A stretch of 64,000 nt of DNA, taken from positions 1 to 64,000 of the forward strand of contig NZ_JANXTI010000035.1 of assembly GCF_025352425.1 (NCBI RefSeq). The letters are read 5' to 3'. The position numbers and the translations under genes were made by a program. The stretch comes from Flavobacterium sp. Lineage in GTDB: Bacteria; Bacteroidota; Bacteroidia; Flavobacteriales; Flavobacteriaceae. This document shows positions 16,471 through 26,088 of the stretch, piece after piece. Each line of letters opens with the position of its first letter. The stretch's first letter is position 1. The notes below the pieces were generated by a model. The model was not told the origin of the DNA. It ran no database searches and saw nothing but the letters and a program-made list of their open reading frames with translations.

Positions 16471-17910
16471 TTAAAAAAACCAACTAGCTACAAAAATCGC
16501 GGTAATCACACAAACCAAATCTACCAACAGCATAGTGCCAAGCGTGTATCTCGTATTCTTCACATTAATGCTTCCAAAGTAAACCGCAATTACATAAAAG
16601 GTCGTCTCGGCACTGCATTGGAAAATACAACTCAATCTTCCGGAGAAAGAATCGGGTCCAAATGTTCGCATAGAATCTATCATAAAACCTCGTGAACCAC
16701 CGGAGCTAAAAGGTCTTAACATTGCAACAGGTAACGAATCGGTAATTTGTTTGCTTACGCCAATATGGGAGAACACAAATGAAATTCCGTTGCTTATAAT
16801 CTCGAACAAACCACTATTTCTAAAAAAGGAAATCGCCACCAACATTCCCATTACATAAGGGAAAATCTTAACTCCTGTTTGTAAACCATTGTTGGCTCCA
16901 GTCACAAAAGCATCAAAAATAGTAGTGTCTTTTTCCACGAATTTTTTCTCATGAATGAATGAAAAGATTAATGTAAATCCAATTATAGCAACAAGCATCA
17001 GACCGGAAAGATTAGATGTGAAGGCATTTTTACCAATTAAATCAAGTGTGTTTACATAAAACAGCAATCCAACTATGGCGGCAATTATCGTCATTAATGC
17101 TACCACTAATGAAGCGCTTTTGAAATTGATTCTTTGTCGGATTCCAACAATTAAAAAAGCAGCAATGGTTCCTATAAAGGATGTAATAATACAAGGCAGC
17201 ATTACATCTGCAGGATTGCTTGCATTCTCTGCTGCGCGATATCCTATGATTGATGTTGGAATCAATGTTAAACCTGCAGCGTGCAAACACATGAACATAA
17301 TTTGTGCATCGCTGGCTTTGTCCTTTTCAGGATTGAGTTCCTGTAAGCTTTGCATGGCTTTTAATCCGAATGGTGTGGCAGCAGAATCTAATCCTAAAAA
17401 ATTAGCTGCGAAATTCAAAGTCATATAAGATATCGATTCGTGGTTTTTTGGGACCGTTGGAAAGACTTTCACAAAAACGGGACTTAACTTTTTTGCTAAT
17501 TTTTCGGATGCGCCTGAATCAATTAACAATTGCATCAATCCACAAAAAAAGGCCAGATAAGCAATCAAAGGAAGTATTAATTCGAGTAAGCTGTTTTTGC
17601 ATGTGGGCAGCAATCCATCCGATTTTTGGACACCTGAATAAATTTTAACAGTCTTAGCTTTATAAATATATGTGGTATCAGCATTAATGGTATCTCTGTT
17701 GATAATCATGGTTTGTTCAGGCGCTTTTTCTATGCTGTCACTGATAAATTTTGGCACTTGTTCCAAATATTTTTCTGAAATTAAAACAGGATCATCTTTT
17801 TTTCCATTCAAAACATTATCAATAGAATAGCTGTTTCCAATGCACAAACTCACTATGACAAAAGCTATGGAAGAAACAAAAATCGCTAGCCAAAATCTAC
17901 TTAAAACCAT
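16471..17910 (-). CDS. SpmA-SpmB fusion, nucleoside-recognition domain membrane protein
   Basis: A 479-residue polytopic membrane protein in which the two 'spore maturation' proteins SpmA and SpmB are joined in one chain, as is usual in Bacteroidota. Both halves carry the nucleoside-recognition (Gate) fold; FAANFLGLDSAATPFG and MLRPFSSGGSRGFMIDSM are conserved. An extracytoplasmic insert of about 100 residues follows the first helix. These bacteria do not sporulate, so the role is unknown; a transport function is possible. I chose the ATG at 17910: the TTG at 17943 would put the -7-like TATATTTA inside the coding region. Confidence 0.85.
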   Translation of the reverse strand: MVLSRFWLAIFVSSIAFVIVSLCIGNSYSIDNVLNGKKDDPVLISEKYLEQVPKFISDSIEKAPEQTMIINRDTINADTTYIYKAKTVKIYSGVQKSDGLLPTCKNSLLELILPLIAYLAFFCGLMQLLIDSGASEKLAKKLSPVFVKVFPTVPKNHESISYMTLNFAANFLGLDSAATPFGLKAMQSLQELNPEKDKASDAQIMFMCLHAAGLTLIPTSIIGYRAAENASNPADVMLPCIITSFIGTIAAFLIVGIRQRINFKSASLVVALMTIIAAIVGLLFYVNTLDLIGKNAFTSNLSGLMLVAIIGFTLIFSFIHEKKFVEKDTTIFDAFVTGANNGLQTGVKIFPYVMGMLVAISFFRNSGLFEIISNGISFVFSHIGVSKQITDSLPVAMLRPFSSGGSRGFMIDSMRTFGPDSFSGRLSCIFQCSAETTFYVIAVYFGSINVKNTRYTLGTMLLVDLVCVITAIFVASWFF

Positions 17911-18056
17911 AAGTTGTTTTTTTGTAAATATAGCATTTATCAATTTTGAATTAAAAAATTAAAGTCAATTTTAATTTACGAGTTTATATGTAGTAAACAA
18001 AAGGTGAATTTTGTTGAATATTTGCTAATAAAATGCGAATATTAATTTAGTGTTTA

Positions 18057-18064
18057 TATATTTG
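18057..18064 (+). promoter_or_regulatory. -7 promoter element for the S8 protease gene
   Basis: TATATTTG matches TAnnTTTG, 58 nt before the ATG at 18123. Confidence 0.5.
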
Positions 18065-18122
18065 TTGACTTTTAATTATAAAATATTCATTTTTAGTTAC
18101 ACAATATCCACATTAATAAATT

Positions 18123-21068
18123 ATGAAAAAGAAGTTCTTTTTATTGCTAGCCATTTCGTTAGGTACGTGCACGATTTTCGCACAATCACCTGCAGAGGTT
18201 AAAAAAATTATTGCCACCTATGATATGGCTAAGCTTAAAAATACAGAAGTTTTTTATAGAAAAAAAGAACAGGCTGATAAACAAAAAGCTGTTGCGGCTG
18301 CTCTAATGAAAAATTGGCCACTTATTATTAAAAATGAGGACGGAAATTTTTCTGAATTAATGAGACTTTCTCCTGAAGGATTACCGATTTATTATTCCAC
18401 ACAAAATGTAAATGCGGCTAAATCTACCAGGGCAAATCACTTAAATACCGGCGGTTCATTAGGTTTAAACTTAAATGGCCAGGGAATGGTTGTTAGGGAA
18501 TGGGACGGTGGAAACGTTAGAACTACGCATACTGCCTTTGGTGGACGTGTGACAGTAATTGACGACCCTTCCAATACAACAACTGTAGCTCATTCAACAC
18601 ATGTTTGTGGCACTATGGTTGCCAGTGCAACGCCAGCTTCAGTAAAAGGAATGGCATACCAAGCCAGCGCGAGAACATTTAACTGGGATTCGGATGATTC
18701 GGAGGCTATATCAGAAGCCCAACTTGGAATGCTTATATCCAATCACTCCTACGGTGTCCCAATTACCTCTAATGGAACAACGTTGCCTTCATGGTATATT
18801 GGTTCTTATTCTTCTGAAGCCTATATATGGGATGAACTTGCCTATAATGCTCCTTATTTTCTAGCAGTTATGTCGGCAGGAAATGATGGAACAACTAATG
18901 ATAATCCGGAGCCTATTTTATTTGGATACGATAAACTGACCTCTAATAAAACAGCAAAAAACAATTTAGTTGTCGCCAGCTGCGAAGATGTAACAGTAGC
19001 TACAGACGGCACGGTTAATACGGCAAACATTACTATAAGTAGTTTTAGTAGTCAAGGTCCATCGGATGATTATAGAGTAAAACCGGACATTACAGGAAAC
19101 GGAGCTAATTTAACCTCAACCTCAAATTCTAGTAATACTGCCACGACGGTTATGTCGGGTACATCAATGGCTTCGCCAAATGTTGCGGGCACTTTAGTAT
19201 TAATACAACAACATTATAAAAATTTAACTAACAGCTTTATGCGTGCTGCAACATTAAAAGGTTTAGCTTGTCACACGGCTGATGATGGAGGAAATGTTGG
19301 TCCTGATGCTGTTTTTGGTTGGGGATTGTTAAATGCTAAAAAAGCAGTAGAAACTATTACTGCTAATGGATTGACTTCTTGGATTTCGGAAGAGAATTTA
19401 AACACCGGGCAAGTTTTTACAATGAATGTGAATTCCAACGGAACCACTCCCTTAATGGCTTCCATTACATGGACAGATCTTCCTGGGGTGACAAATGATG
19501 GAAACTTACCCGCAAACGATACAACGCCTGCGTTGGTAAACGATTTAGATATTAGAATTACAAAAAATACAACTACTTATTTCCCTTGGAAATTAAATCC
19601 AGATCCAAGTTCCCCATCAATAAGAACGGGAGATAACTCTGTGGATAATGTAGAGCAAGTAAAAATTGATTTTCCCACTGCCGGACAATATACAATTACA
19701 GTTAGCTCGAAAGGTACTTTAGTAACGGGAAGTCAAAAATATTCTCTTGTAATTACCGGTATAAACTCATCTTTTGCGATTAATTCAACTTCAGATAATT
19801 TAACTGTTTGCGCTAATCAAAATGCCGTATATACATTTAATTATAAACAAACTGGCGCTGGAACAACAACTTTCTCTTCAGTAGATTTACCGACTGGGGC
19901 ATCAGCTTCGTTTTCGCCAGCATCATTAAGTGCGAACGGAACAGTTACAATGACAATTAGTGGCTTAGCAAATATTACTCCTAATGAATATTTTGTTGGA
20001 ATTAGAGGAATTAGTGCTACTGATTCAGAAACAAGATATAAATCATTACGTGTTTTCAATGCAACCTTCCAACAAATTGCTTTGCAAAGCCCAATGAATG
20101 GTAAAACGGGAATGTCTACTTCTGCAGATTTATTGTGGGATAGTCAGGTTAATGCTTTAACTTATACAGTTCAGGTATCTTTATCTCCAGATTTTACAAG
20201 TTTATTAATTAACGATGTTGTGACAGTTAATAATTATAATCTTACCGGATTAAGTCAGGCTACGAGATATTATTGGAGAGTAATCCCTTCTAATAATTGT
20301 GGTGCGGGTTTAGCTGCAAATGCTACTGTTTATTCTTTTGATACCGGTACCTTATCTTGCGACCAGACTTTTACAGCAACAGATTTTTCAAATAACGTTA
20401 TTGATGTTGTGCCAAATTCACAAGCGACTGTGCCATTAACAATTACTGGTGGATATACTATAGGAGATATTAATGTAAATATGGATATTACACATACGTG
20501 GATTGGAGACATAACGGTAACTCTTGAAGGTCCGGCTTCTATTGGAAGTCCCATTATAACTTTATTGGATTTACCATGCGGAGATAATAAAAATATAAGT
20601 TGCACTATGGATGATGATGGCGGAGTTCCTGCCTGTAGCGGAATCCCGGCCGTGTCCGGAAGCATTGCGCCGGTTGATTCTTTAAGCGCTTTGAATACTT
20701 TACCTGCTGATGGAGATTGGATTTTAAGGGTTTTTGACCATAATAATCAGGATGGGGGAACTATTGATAGCTTCAGCATTAACTTATGTAGAGTTGAAAC
20801 CGCTTTATCAGTCGTTACAAATCCAATCTTGAATAGTAGCGTTTATCCAAATCCAACTAAAGGTATTGTAAACGTTAGTATTCCTGCTTTAACAGATAAA
20901 GCAACCATAAATTTGTATGACCTTCAAGGGAGACAAATACTCTCGAAAGAAACCAACCAGGTGTATACTTCGTTTGGAATTGAAAATCTTCAGGACGGAA
21001 TTTATTTGGTAAATATCGAAACTGATTTGGGCTCAGTCACTAAAAAAATAATCTTAAGAAGAAATTAA
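18123..21068 (+). CDS. Secreted S8 (subtilisin) peptidase with P-domain and T9SS sorting domain
   Basis: A 981-residue exported protease. The order is: signal peptide (1-20, cut after IFA), a pro-region, the subtilisin domain with D128 (REWDGG), H160 (HSTHVCGT) and S348 (SGTSMASP), a jelly-roll region, an FN3-like domain (near 645-740), a proprotein-convertase P-domain (about 745-895) and a C-terminal type A sorting domain beginning SSVYPNPTKG and ending in a basic tail (IILRRN). The last should direct export through the type IX system and attachment to or release from the cell surface. It is likely a nutritional protease. Confidence 0.93.
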   Translation: MKKKFFLLLAISLGTCTIFAQSPAEVKKIIATYDMAKLKNTEVFYRKKEQADKQKAVAAALMKNWPLIIKNEDGNFSELMRLSPEGLPIYYSTQNVNAAKSTRANHLNTGGSLGLNLNGQGMVVREWDGGNVRTTHTAFGGRVTVIDDPSNTTTVAHSTHVCGTMVASATPASVKGMAYQASARTFNWDSDDSEAISEAQLGMLISNHSYGVPITSNGTTLPSWYIGSYSSEAYIWDELAYNAPYFLAVMSAGNDGTTNDNPEPILFGYDKLTSNKTAKNNLVVASCEDVTVATDGTVNTANITISSFSSQGPSDDYRVKPDITGNGANLTSTSNSSNTATTVMSGTSMASPNVAGTLVLIQQHYKNLTNSFMRAATLKGLACHTADDGGNVGPDAVFGWGLLNAKKAVETITANGLTSWISEENLNTGQVFTMNVNSNGTTPLMASITWTDLPGVTNDGNLPANDTTPALVNDLDIRITKNTTTYFPWKLNPDPSSPSIRTGDNSVDNVEQVKIDFPTAGQYTITVSSKGTLVTGSQKYSLVITGINSSFAINSTSDNLTVCANQNAVYTFNYKQTGAGTTTFSSVDLPTGASASFSPASLSANGTVTMTISGLANITPNEYFVGIRGISATDSETRYKSLRVFNATFQQIALQSPMNGKTGMSTSADLLWDSQVNALTYTVQVSLSPDFTSLLINDVVTVNNYNLTGLSQATRYYWRVIPSNNCGAGLAANATVYSFDTGTLSCDQTFTATDFSNNVIDVVPNSQATVPLTITGGYTIGDINVNMDITHTWIGDITVTLEGPASIGSPIITLLDLPCGDNKNISCTMDDDGGVPACSGIPAVSGSIAPVDSLSALNTLPADGDWILRVFDHNNQDGGTIDSFSINLCRVETALSVVTNPILNSSVYPNPTKGIVNVSIPALTDKATINLYDLQGRQILSKETNQVYTSFGIENLQDGIYLVNIETDLGSVTKKIILRRN

Positions 21069-21075
21069 ACCTAAT

Positions 21076-21106
21076 AAAAAGTCCCGATTAACTCGGGACT
21101 TTTTTA
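21076..21106. terminator. Bidirectional terminator
   Basis: AAAAAGTCCCGA, a TTAAC loop, TCGGGACTTTTTT. A GC-rich stem with A and T tracts on both sides serves the S8 gene and the convergent exonuclease gene, whose stop lies within the 3' T-tract. Confidence 0.9.
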
Positions 21107-21817
21107 TACATGAATAATTTCGTCATCTATCAATAAATCTTCCCGTCGCAGTCGAAGGAAGATTTGTGCCACCGCAATTACATCTTTTTCACAATAAATT
21201 ACTATTCTGTCAATGTCTTTTTCTACATAAAAAACATGCGCAACCTGGCTTCCGTCGATATCGCCTTTTGGTGAAGGAACTCCAAGAATTTTTGTCAGTA
21301 ATTTTAAAGAAGTAAAATGTTTATAGTCACCAAATTTCCATAATTCCAAAGTATCCAGATGCGGTATTTCCCATGGCTTTTTGCCAAATAAATTGAGTTT
21401 GTTCGGAATTGCAATTTGGTTAATAATCATCCTTCTGGCAATAAACGGAATATCAAATTCTTTAGCATTGTGGCCACACAGAACATGTTGTGCCTGTCCA
21501 AAGTGATTGTCCAGCAAATTAGAAAAATCCTTGAGAATCTTCTTCTCTTCCCCAAAAAAAGAGGTAACCCTAAAGTTTCTAATGTCACCTTTATTCACAA
21601 AATATCCAACCGAAATACAGATAATTTTTCCAAACTCAGCCCAAATTCCTGCGCGGTCATAAAAATCTTCCGGAGTGAATTCCTCACGTCTTTGATACTG
21701 TGTTTTTTGTTCCCACAGTTGTTTCATTTCATCATCCAGAATATTGAAATTCTCTTCTTCGGGAACTGTTTCAATATCAAGAAAAAGGATGTTATTAAGA
21801 TTTAATTTTTCAATCAT
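21104..21817 (-). CDS. Predicted 3'-5' exonuclease (PolB-like DnaQ fold)
   Basis: A 237-residue exonuclease of the PF10108-like group. ExoI is LFLDIETVPEEENF near 13-25, ExoII lies around GHNAKEFDIPFIARRM, and ExoIII is YCEKDVIAVA, with acidic residues at each site. It probably trims DNA 3' ends in repair, but the substrate is not known. It is followed on the same strand by ogt, 65 nt away, another DNA repair gene. Confidence 0.82.
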   Translation of the reverse strand: MIEKLNLNNILFLDIETVPEEENFNILDDEMKQLWEQKTQYQRREEFTPEDFYDRAGIWAEFGKIICISVGYFVNKGDIRNFRVTSFFGEEKKILKDFSNLLDNHFGQAQHVLCGHNAKEFDIPFIARRMIINQIAIPNKLNLFGKKPWEIPHLDTLELWKFGDYKHFTSLKLLTKILGVPSPKGDIDGSQVAHVFYVEKDIDRIVIYCEKDVIAVAQIFLRLRREDLLIDDEIIHV

Positions 21818-21882
21818 TTTAAAAATTTAAGAATTTACCGACTTAAAATTAAGCAATGTAATTTAAATATGAAAGAAAAAGT

Positions 21883-22353
21883 TTAAAAAAGTGATTGTTG
21901 CTGCGAAGGACTTTCATGTTCTAAAAGCCATTTTTTGCGCCACAACCCGCCTGCATAACCGGTTAACGAACCATCTGTTCCAATAACTCGATGACAAGGA
22001 ACTACAATCCAAAGCGGATTTCTACCATTTGCGGAAGCCACAGCACGAATGGCTTTTACATCGCCTAATTTTTTGGATAAGTCGAGATACGACATGGTTT
22101 TTCCGAAAGGAATATTCAATAATTCGTGCCAGACTTTTTGCTGAAAATCGGTGCCTTGCGGATTTAGTTTGAAATCGAAATGATTTCGTTGTCCGCTGAA
22201 ATATTCCTGAAGTTGTGTGATACATTCTTTAAGTTCATTAGGAATTTTTTTAGAAACTTCTCCTTCACTTAAAATGGATATTATGGAAATCCCGGTTGCA
22301 TCGCCAACGATTTTGGTGATTCCGAGTGGTGATTGTATAAAAGCTGTTTCCAT
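21883..22353 (-). CDS. ogt: Methylated-DNA-protein-cysteine methyltransferase
   Basis: A 156-residue suicide DNA repair protein that takes O6-alkyl groups from guanine. The acceptor is C120 in IVVPCHRVIG. The helix-turn-helix segment before it (IPFGKTMSYLDLSKKLG, AIRAVASANGRNP) is intact. A c-type cytochrome gene lies 19 nt upstream on the same strand, so they may be cotranscribed. Confidence 0.94.
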   Translation of the reverse strand: METAFIQSPLGITKIVGDATGISIISILSEGEVSKKIPNELKECITQLQEYFSGQRNHFDFKLNPQGTDFQQKVWHELLNIPFGKTMSYLDLSKKLGDVKAIRAVASANGRNPLWIVVPCHRVIGTDGSLTGYAGGLWRKKWLLEHESPSQQQSLF

Positions 22354-22372
22354 TTGATAAAGTTATCAAATA

Positions 22373-22741
22373 TTATTTTGAAAAGCTATAAATATAGTCT
22401 TCCAACGCTTTCAATTGTTCTTCGCTCATGCTTTTGGTAATGGCGAAATTGGTCTTCATAATGTCGTATTGACTTGGGTCAACAATCGGAACACTTTGCG
22501 CCTGGAGAAAGGAAACAATGCTTCCTTTTTTAGCTTTATAGACTTTGCCTATTTCCTGTAAACTTGGCCCTATGATTTTTTGGTCGGGTTTGTGGCAGGC
22601 GATGCAATTTCCTTCTCCTTCAAAGAGTTCCTGTCCTGAAACTATTACCGCTGTTTCGTCAATGGAAGTTGTTTTTTTTTCTTCTTTGTTTTGACACCCA
22701 ATTAAAGAAAAGAATGACAATAGTATTACTAAGTTTTTCAT
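22373..22741 (-). CDS. c-type cytochrome lipoprotein
   Basis: A 122-residue class I cytochrome c. The signal peptide ends in a lipobox with C16 (LIGCQNK), so it is anchored in the envelope. The heme site is C46-IA-C49-H50, and the distal Met is probably in the MKTNFAITKSM region. The PSLQEIGKVYKAKKG segment is typical of small mono-heme electron carriers. The redox partner is unknown. Confidence 0.87.
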   Translation of the reverse strand: MKNLVILLSFFSLIGCQNKEEKKTTSIDETAVIVSGQELFEGEGNCIACHKPDQKIIGPSLQEIGKVYKAKKGSIVSFLQAQSVPIVDPSQYDIMKTNFAITKSMSEEQLKALEDYIYSFSK

Positions 22742-22771
22742 GGTTTACAAAAATTCAATACGTTTTTCTTA

Positions 22772-22894
22772 TAGCCCCGATTGGAGTGGTATCTTTTATA
22801 CCTGTCAGGTTTTAAAAACCTGACAGGTATAAAAATATAACGGAAAGCGGGAACCTGCCTGCCGGCAGGCAGGCATGGACAACTGATAAAGCCC
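22772..22894. repeat. Dispersed intergenic repeat, family A (copy 3), with two nested perfect palindromes
   Basis: Starts TAGCCCCGATTGGAGTGG. The centre, 22798-22830, is a perfect 16-bp inverted repeat (ATACCTGTCAGGTTTT and its complement, 1-nt spacer). AAAAATATAACGGAAAGCGG then matches the right half of the other copies. Next comes CCTGCCTGCCGGCAGGCAGG, a perfect 20-bp palindrome (22854-22873). The gap between the cytochrome and hemB holds this element plus family B copy 2 and no gene. Confidence 0.75.
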
Positions 22895-22915
22895 AAGCCA
22901 ACCGCTCATAATTTT

Positions 22916-22963
22916 ACCGCAAATTCAAAGTTTTATAAAATTTTTAATTTGCGAATTTGCGGT
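22916..22963. repeat. Palindromic repeat, family B (copy 2)
   Basis: ACCGCAAATTC and GAATTTGCGGT enclose an AT-rich loop. It ends one base before the hemB stop codon, so it lies in the 3' end of the heme operon transcript and may act as its terminator. Confidence 0.75.
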
Positions 22964-23959
22964 CTATTTGTTTAACAATATAGCTGCTTCCTTAGCAAAA
23001 TAAGTCGAAATCAAACTTGCTCCTGCACGCTTGATACACATTAATTGCTCCATCATAATTTTGTCGTGGTCAAGCCAGCCTCTTTCGGAAGCCGCTTTAA
23101 TCATGGCATATTCGCCGGAAACATGAAAAACCGTTACGGGGACATTTACTGCATTTCGAACCTCGCGAACAATGTCTAAATAAGCAATTCCGGGTTTCAC
23201 CATAACCATATCCGCACCTTCCTCAACATCCATAAGTGCTTCTTTGACGGCTTCGATGCGGTTAGCGTAATCCATTTGGTAGGTTTTTTTGTCTTTTGGA
23301 ACCTCAACATCCGCTTCTCGTGGAGCGCTATCCAAAGCATCGCGGAACGGGCCATAAAACGCTGAAGCATATTTAGCGGAATAACTCATAATGCCAACAT
23401 TAGAAAAACCGGCTGCATCCAAACCTTGGCGTAAACGTAAAACACGTCCGTCCATCATATCGCTTGGCGCTACGAAATCGGCTCCCGCCTGGGCATGTGA
23501 AACGGCCATTTTTACTAAGGCATCATTCGTTGCATCGTTGGCAATATCACCGTTTTCTATAATACCGTCGTGACCATAAATGGAATAGGGATCGAGAGCT
23601 ACATCCGGCATTACAATCATTTCAGGACAAGCTGCTTTGATAGCTTTGATAGCCTGCTGCATTAATCCGTTTGGATTCCAGGCTTCTTTCCCAGTGTTGT
23701 CTTTTAGACTTTCGTCTACTTTTACGTAGATGTTTACAGCGCGAATTCCTAGTGTATATATTTCTTTTACTTCTTCCACTGTTAAATCAATCGAGCGACG
23801 GAAAATTCCCGGCATCGATGAAATTTCAGACTGATAGTTTTCACCTTCTGTGATAAACATTGGGAACATGAAATCTGCCGGACTTAAGCTGGTTTCACGC
23901 ACTAAGGAACGAATGCTTTCGTTTACTCGTAATCTTCTGCCTCTTTGTAATGGGAACAT
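22964..23959 (-). CDS. hemB: Delta-aminolevulinic acid dehydratase (porphobilinogen synthase)
   Basis: 331 residues from the ATG at 23959 (MFPLQRGRRLR), the usual family start; an in-frame ATG at 23998 lies in an adjoining repeat. The enzyme joins two 5-aminolevulinates into porphobilinogen. Schiff-base lysines lie in MSYSAKYASAFYGPF and VMVKPGIAYLD. The metal segment reads DVALDPYSIYGHDG, the Asp-type form without the zinc cysteines, which points to a Mg-dependent enzyme. It is the last gene of hemACDEFB. Confidence 0.95.
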   Translation of the reverse strand: MFPLQRGRRLRVNESIRSLVRETSLSPADFMFPMFITEGENYQSEISSMPGIFRRSIDLTVEEVKEIYTLGIRAVNIYVKVDESLKDNTGKEAWNPNGLMQQAIKAIKAACPEMIVMPDVALDPYSIYGHDGIIENGDIANDATNDALVKMAVSHAQAGADFVAPSDMMDGRVLRLRQGLDAAGFSNVGIMSYSAKYASAFYGPFRDALDSAPREADVEVPKDKKTYQMDYANRIEAVKEALMDVEEGADMVMVKPGIAYLDIVREVRNAVNVPVTVFHVSGEYAMIKAASERGWLDHDKIMMEQLMCIKRAGASLISTYFAKEAAILLNK

Positions 23960-23974
23960 ATTTTTTTGTTTTTT

Positions 23975-24035
23975 AACCATTAAGATGTTAAGTTTCATTA
24001 AGAGTTTACTTAATTTTTCTTAGTTTCGTAATGGT
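23975..24035. repeat. Palindromic intergenic repeat (ACCATTAAG type)
   Basis: Begins AACCATTAAGATGTTAAG and ends CTTAGTTTCGTAATGGT, an imperfect inverted repeat filling the hemF-hemB gap. It overlaps the extended hemB reading frame, which supports the internal ATG as the true start. Confidence 0.55.
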
Positions 24036-24038
24036 ATA

Positions 24039-24941
24039 TTAAATCCAATCAATCGGATTTTCTAATACTTTAATTAATCTTTCTTCTGCGCTGTTTGGCT
24101 GTGGATGATGGTCGTAGACCCATTGCACGTGTGGAGGTAAACTCATCAAAATCGACTCAATTCGACCGTTGGTTTTTAATCCGAAAAGTGTTCCTTTATC
24201 GTGAACCAAATTGAATTCGACATATCTTCCTCTACGGATTTCCTGCCAGGTTTTTTGTGCTTCTGTGTATTCTAAATCTTTTCTTTTTTCGACAATTGGA
24301 ACGTATGCTTCGAGGAAACTATTGCCGACTTCTGAAACAAAGTTAAACCAATTTTCCATTGACATTTCCTCTGTTGCTTTGCAGTAATCGAAAAATAATC
24401 CGCCAATTCCGCGGGCTTCATTGCGGTGGGCGTTCCAAAAATAGTCGTCACATTGTTTCTTAAATTTTGGATAGAACTCAGGGTTGTGTTTATCGCAGGC
24501 TGTTTTGCATGTTTGGTGAAAATGCTTTGCGTCTTCCTCAAACAAATAATAAGGCGTTAAATCCTGACCGCCGCCAAACCAGGAATTTATTACTTTTCCA
24601 TTGCTATCATACATTTCGAAATAGCGCCAATTGGCATGAACTGTTGGCACCATCGGGCTTTTTGGATGGATAACCAAACTAATTCCGCAAGCGAAAAAAT
24701 CGGCTTCGCCTACGTTGAATAGTTGACGCATTGCTTCCGGTAACTTTCCGTGAACGGCAGAAATGTTTACGCCTCCTTTTTCAATAATTTTTCCGTTTTC
24801 AATCACACGCGTTCTTCCGCCACCGCCTTCCGGGCGTTCCCAAATATCTTCACGAAATTTGGAAGTGCAATCTACTGCTTCTAATCCAGAAGTTATTTGG
24901 TCTTGGAGGTTTAGTATGTATTGATAGAATTTGTCTTTCAC
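24039..24941 (-). CDS. hemF: Oxygen-dependent coproporphyrinogen III oxidase
   Basis: A 300-residue HemF, which converts coproporphyrinogen III to protoporphyrinogen IX using oxygen. Family motifs are present: RVIENGKIIEKGGVNIS, VHANWRYFEM, WFGGGQDLTPYY and RGRYVEFNLV. I place the start at the GTG at 24941 (VKDKFYQYILNLQDQ). The open frame continues to 25061, but those 40 codons coincide with a family A repeat and match no family sequence. The next gene upstream is hemE. Confidence 0.92.
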   Translation of the reverse strand: MKDKFYQYILNLQDQITSGLEAVDCTSKFREDIWERPEGGGGRTRVIENGKIIEKGGVNISAVHGKLPEAMRQLFNVGEADFFACGISLVIHPKSPMVPTVHANWRYFEMYDSNGKVINSWFGGGQDLTPYYLFEEDAKHFHQTCKTACDKHNPEFYPKFKKQCDDYFWNAHRNEARGIGGLFFDYCKATEEMSMENWFNFVSEVGNSFLEAYVPIVEKRKDLEYTEAQKTWQEIRRGRYVEFNLVHDKGTLFGLKTNGRIESILMSLPPHVQWVYDHHPQPNSAEERLIKVLENPIDWI

Positions 24942-24958
24942 TACTTTCGTGTTTTGCG

Positions 24959-25064
24959 TGAGGGATTGCAGTGGAAATCCTTTTTTAGGATTGCCCTGTA
25001 GCGAAGCGAAAGGGAAATCATAATAAAAGATTGCAACGGAAAGCCCGACCCTAAGGGGCACGCC
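24959..25064. repeat. Dispersed intergenic repeat, family A (copy 4)
   Basis: GAGGGATTGCAGTGGAAATCC, then a T-run and a variable stem (TTGCCCTGTAGC, GCGAAAGGGAA), then AAAAGATTGCAACGGAAAGCCC. The blocks match the elements at 4116 and 22772. It fills the whole 123-nt hemE-hemF gap and inflates the hemF reading frame. Confidence 0.75.
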
Positions 25065-26087
25065 CTATTTATATTCTTTAACTGCTTCTATAAAAGCTTT
25101 CGCATGATCAACCGGAATGTTTGGTAAGATGCCGTGACCAAGATTTACTATATAATTGTCTTTCCCGAATTCGTTTATCATTTCGTGCACCATTTTTTTA
25201 ATGGTTGGAATTGGAGATAATAATCTTGACGGATCAAAGTTTCCTTGTAAAGTAATTTTTCCGCCAGATAAATAACGGGCATTCCTTGCAGAACATGTCC
25301 AGTCAACACCAAGAGCCGATGCTTTTGATTTTGCCATGTCATTCAAAGCAAACCAACAGCCTTTACCAAAGACAATAACTTTAGTGTCTTCGGCTAATGC
25401 TTCAACAATCTGGTTAATGTATTTCCACGAGAATTCCTGATAATCAACTGGAGATAACATTCCACCCCAGGAATCAAATATCTGAATCGCGTTGCAACCA
25501 GCCTTTACTTTTTCTTTTAAATATAAAATTGTTGTATCTGTGATTTTCTGTAATAAAGTATGTGCCGCAACCGGATTTGAAAAGCAAAATCCTTTAGCAG
25601 TATCAAAGCTTTTCGAGCCTTTTCCTTCAACAGCATAACAGAAAATCGTCCATGGTGAACCAGCAAAACCAATCAGTGGAACCTCATCGTTCAGCATTTC
25701 TTTGGTTAATTTTATGGCGTCAAAAACGTAGCCTAATGTTTCATGAACATCGGGAACAAAGGTTTTATTTACATCCTCCATCGAGCGGATTGGATTTGGA
25801 ATAATCGGGCCCAAATTGTCTTTCAATTCTACGTGAATTCCCATTGCGCGTGGCACAACCAAGATATCGGAAAACAAAATAGCAGCATCCGGTTTTACGA
25901 TTCTGATGGGTTGGACAGTAATTTCTGCTGCCAGTTCCGGAGTTTCACAACGGGTGAAGAAATCGTATTTATCGCGCAAAGCTCTGAATTCCGGTAAATA
26001 TCTTCCTGCCTGACGCATCATCCAAACTGGCGGACGCTCTACTGTTTCGTTATTTAGGGCTCTTAAAAAAAGGTCGTTTTTAATCAT
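25065..26087 (-). CDS. hemE: Uroporphyrinogen decarboxylase
   Basis: 340 residues. It removes the four acetate carboxyls of uroporphyrinogen III to give coproporphyrinogen III. The signature [18 protein letters not shown] is at 19-36, followed by the conserved [16 protein letters not shown] and [12 protein letters not shown]. The gene starts 1 nt after the hemD stop, so the two are tightly coupled. Confidence 0.96.
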   Translation of the reverse strand: MIKNDLFLRALNNETVERPPVWMMRQAGRYLPEFRALRDKYDFFTRCETPELAAEITVQPIRIVKPDAAILFSDILVVPRAMGIHVELKDNLGPIIPNPIRSMEDVNKTFVPDVHETLGYVFDAIKLTKEMLNDEVPLIGFAGSPWTIFCYAVEGKGSKSFDTAKGFCFSNPVAAHTLLQKITDTTILYLKEKVKAGCNAIQIFDSWGGMLSPVDYQEFSWKYINQIVEALAEDTKVIVFGKGCWFALNDMAKSKASALGVDWTCSARNARYLSGGKITLQGNFDPSRLLSPIPTIKKMVHEMINEFGKDNYIVNLGHGILPNIPVDHAKAFIEAVKEYK

Positions 26088-26088
26088 T

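Noticed and set aside
23959..23998. hemB start at 23998
   Set aside because: The added 13 residues come from an AT-rich repeat sequence. HemB proteins of this group begin at MFPLQRGRR.
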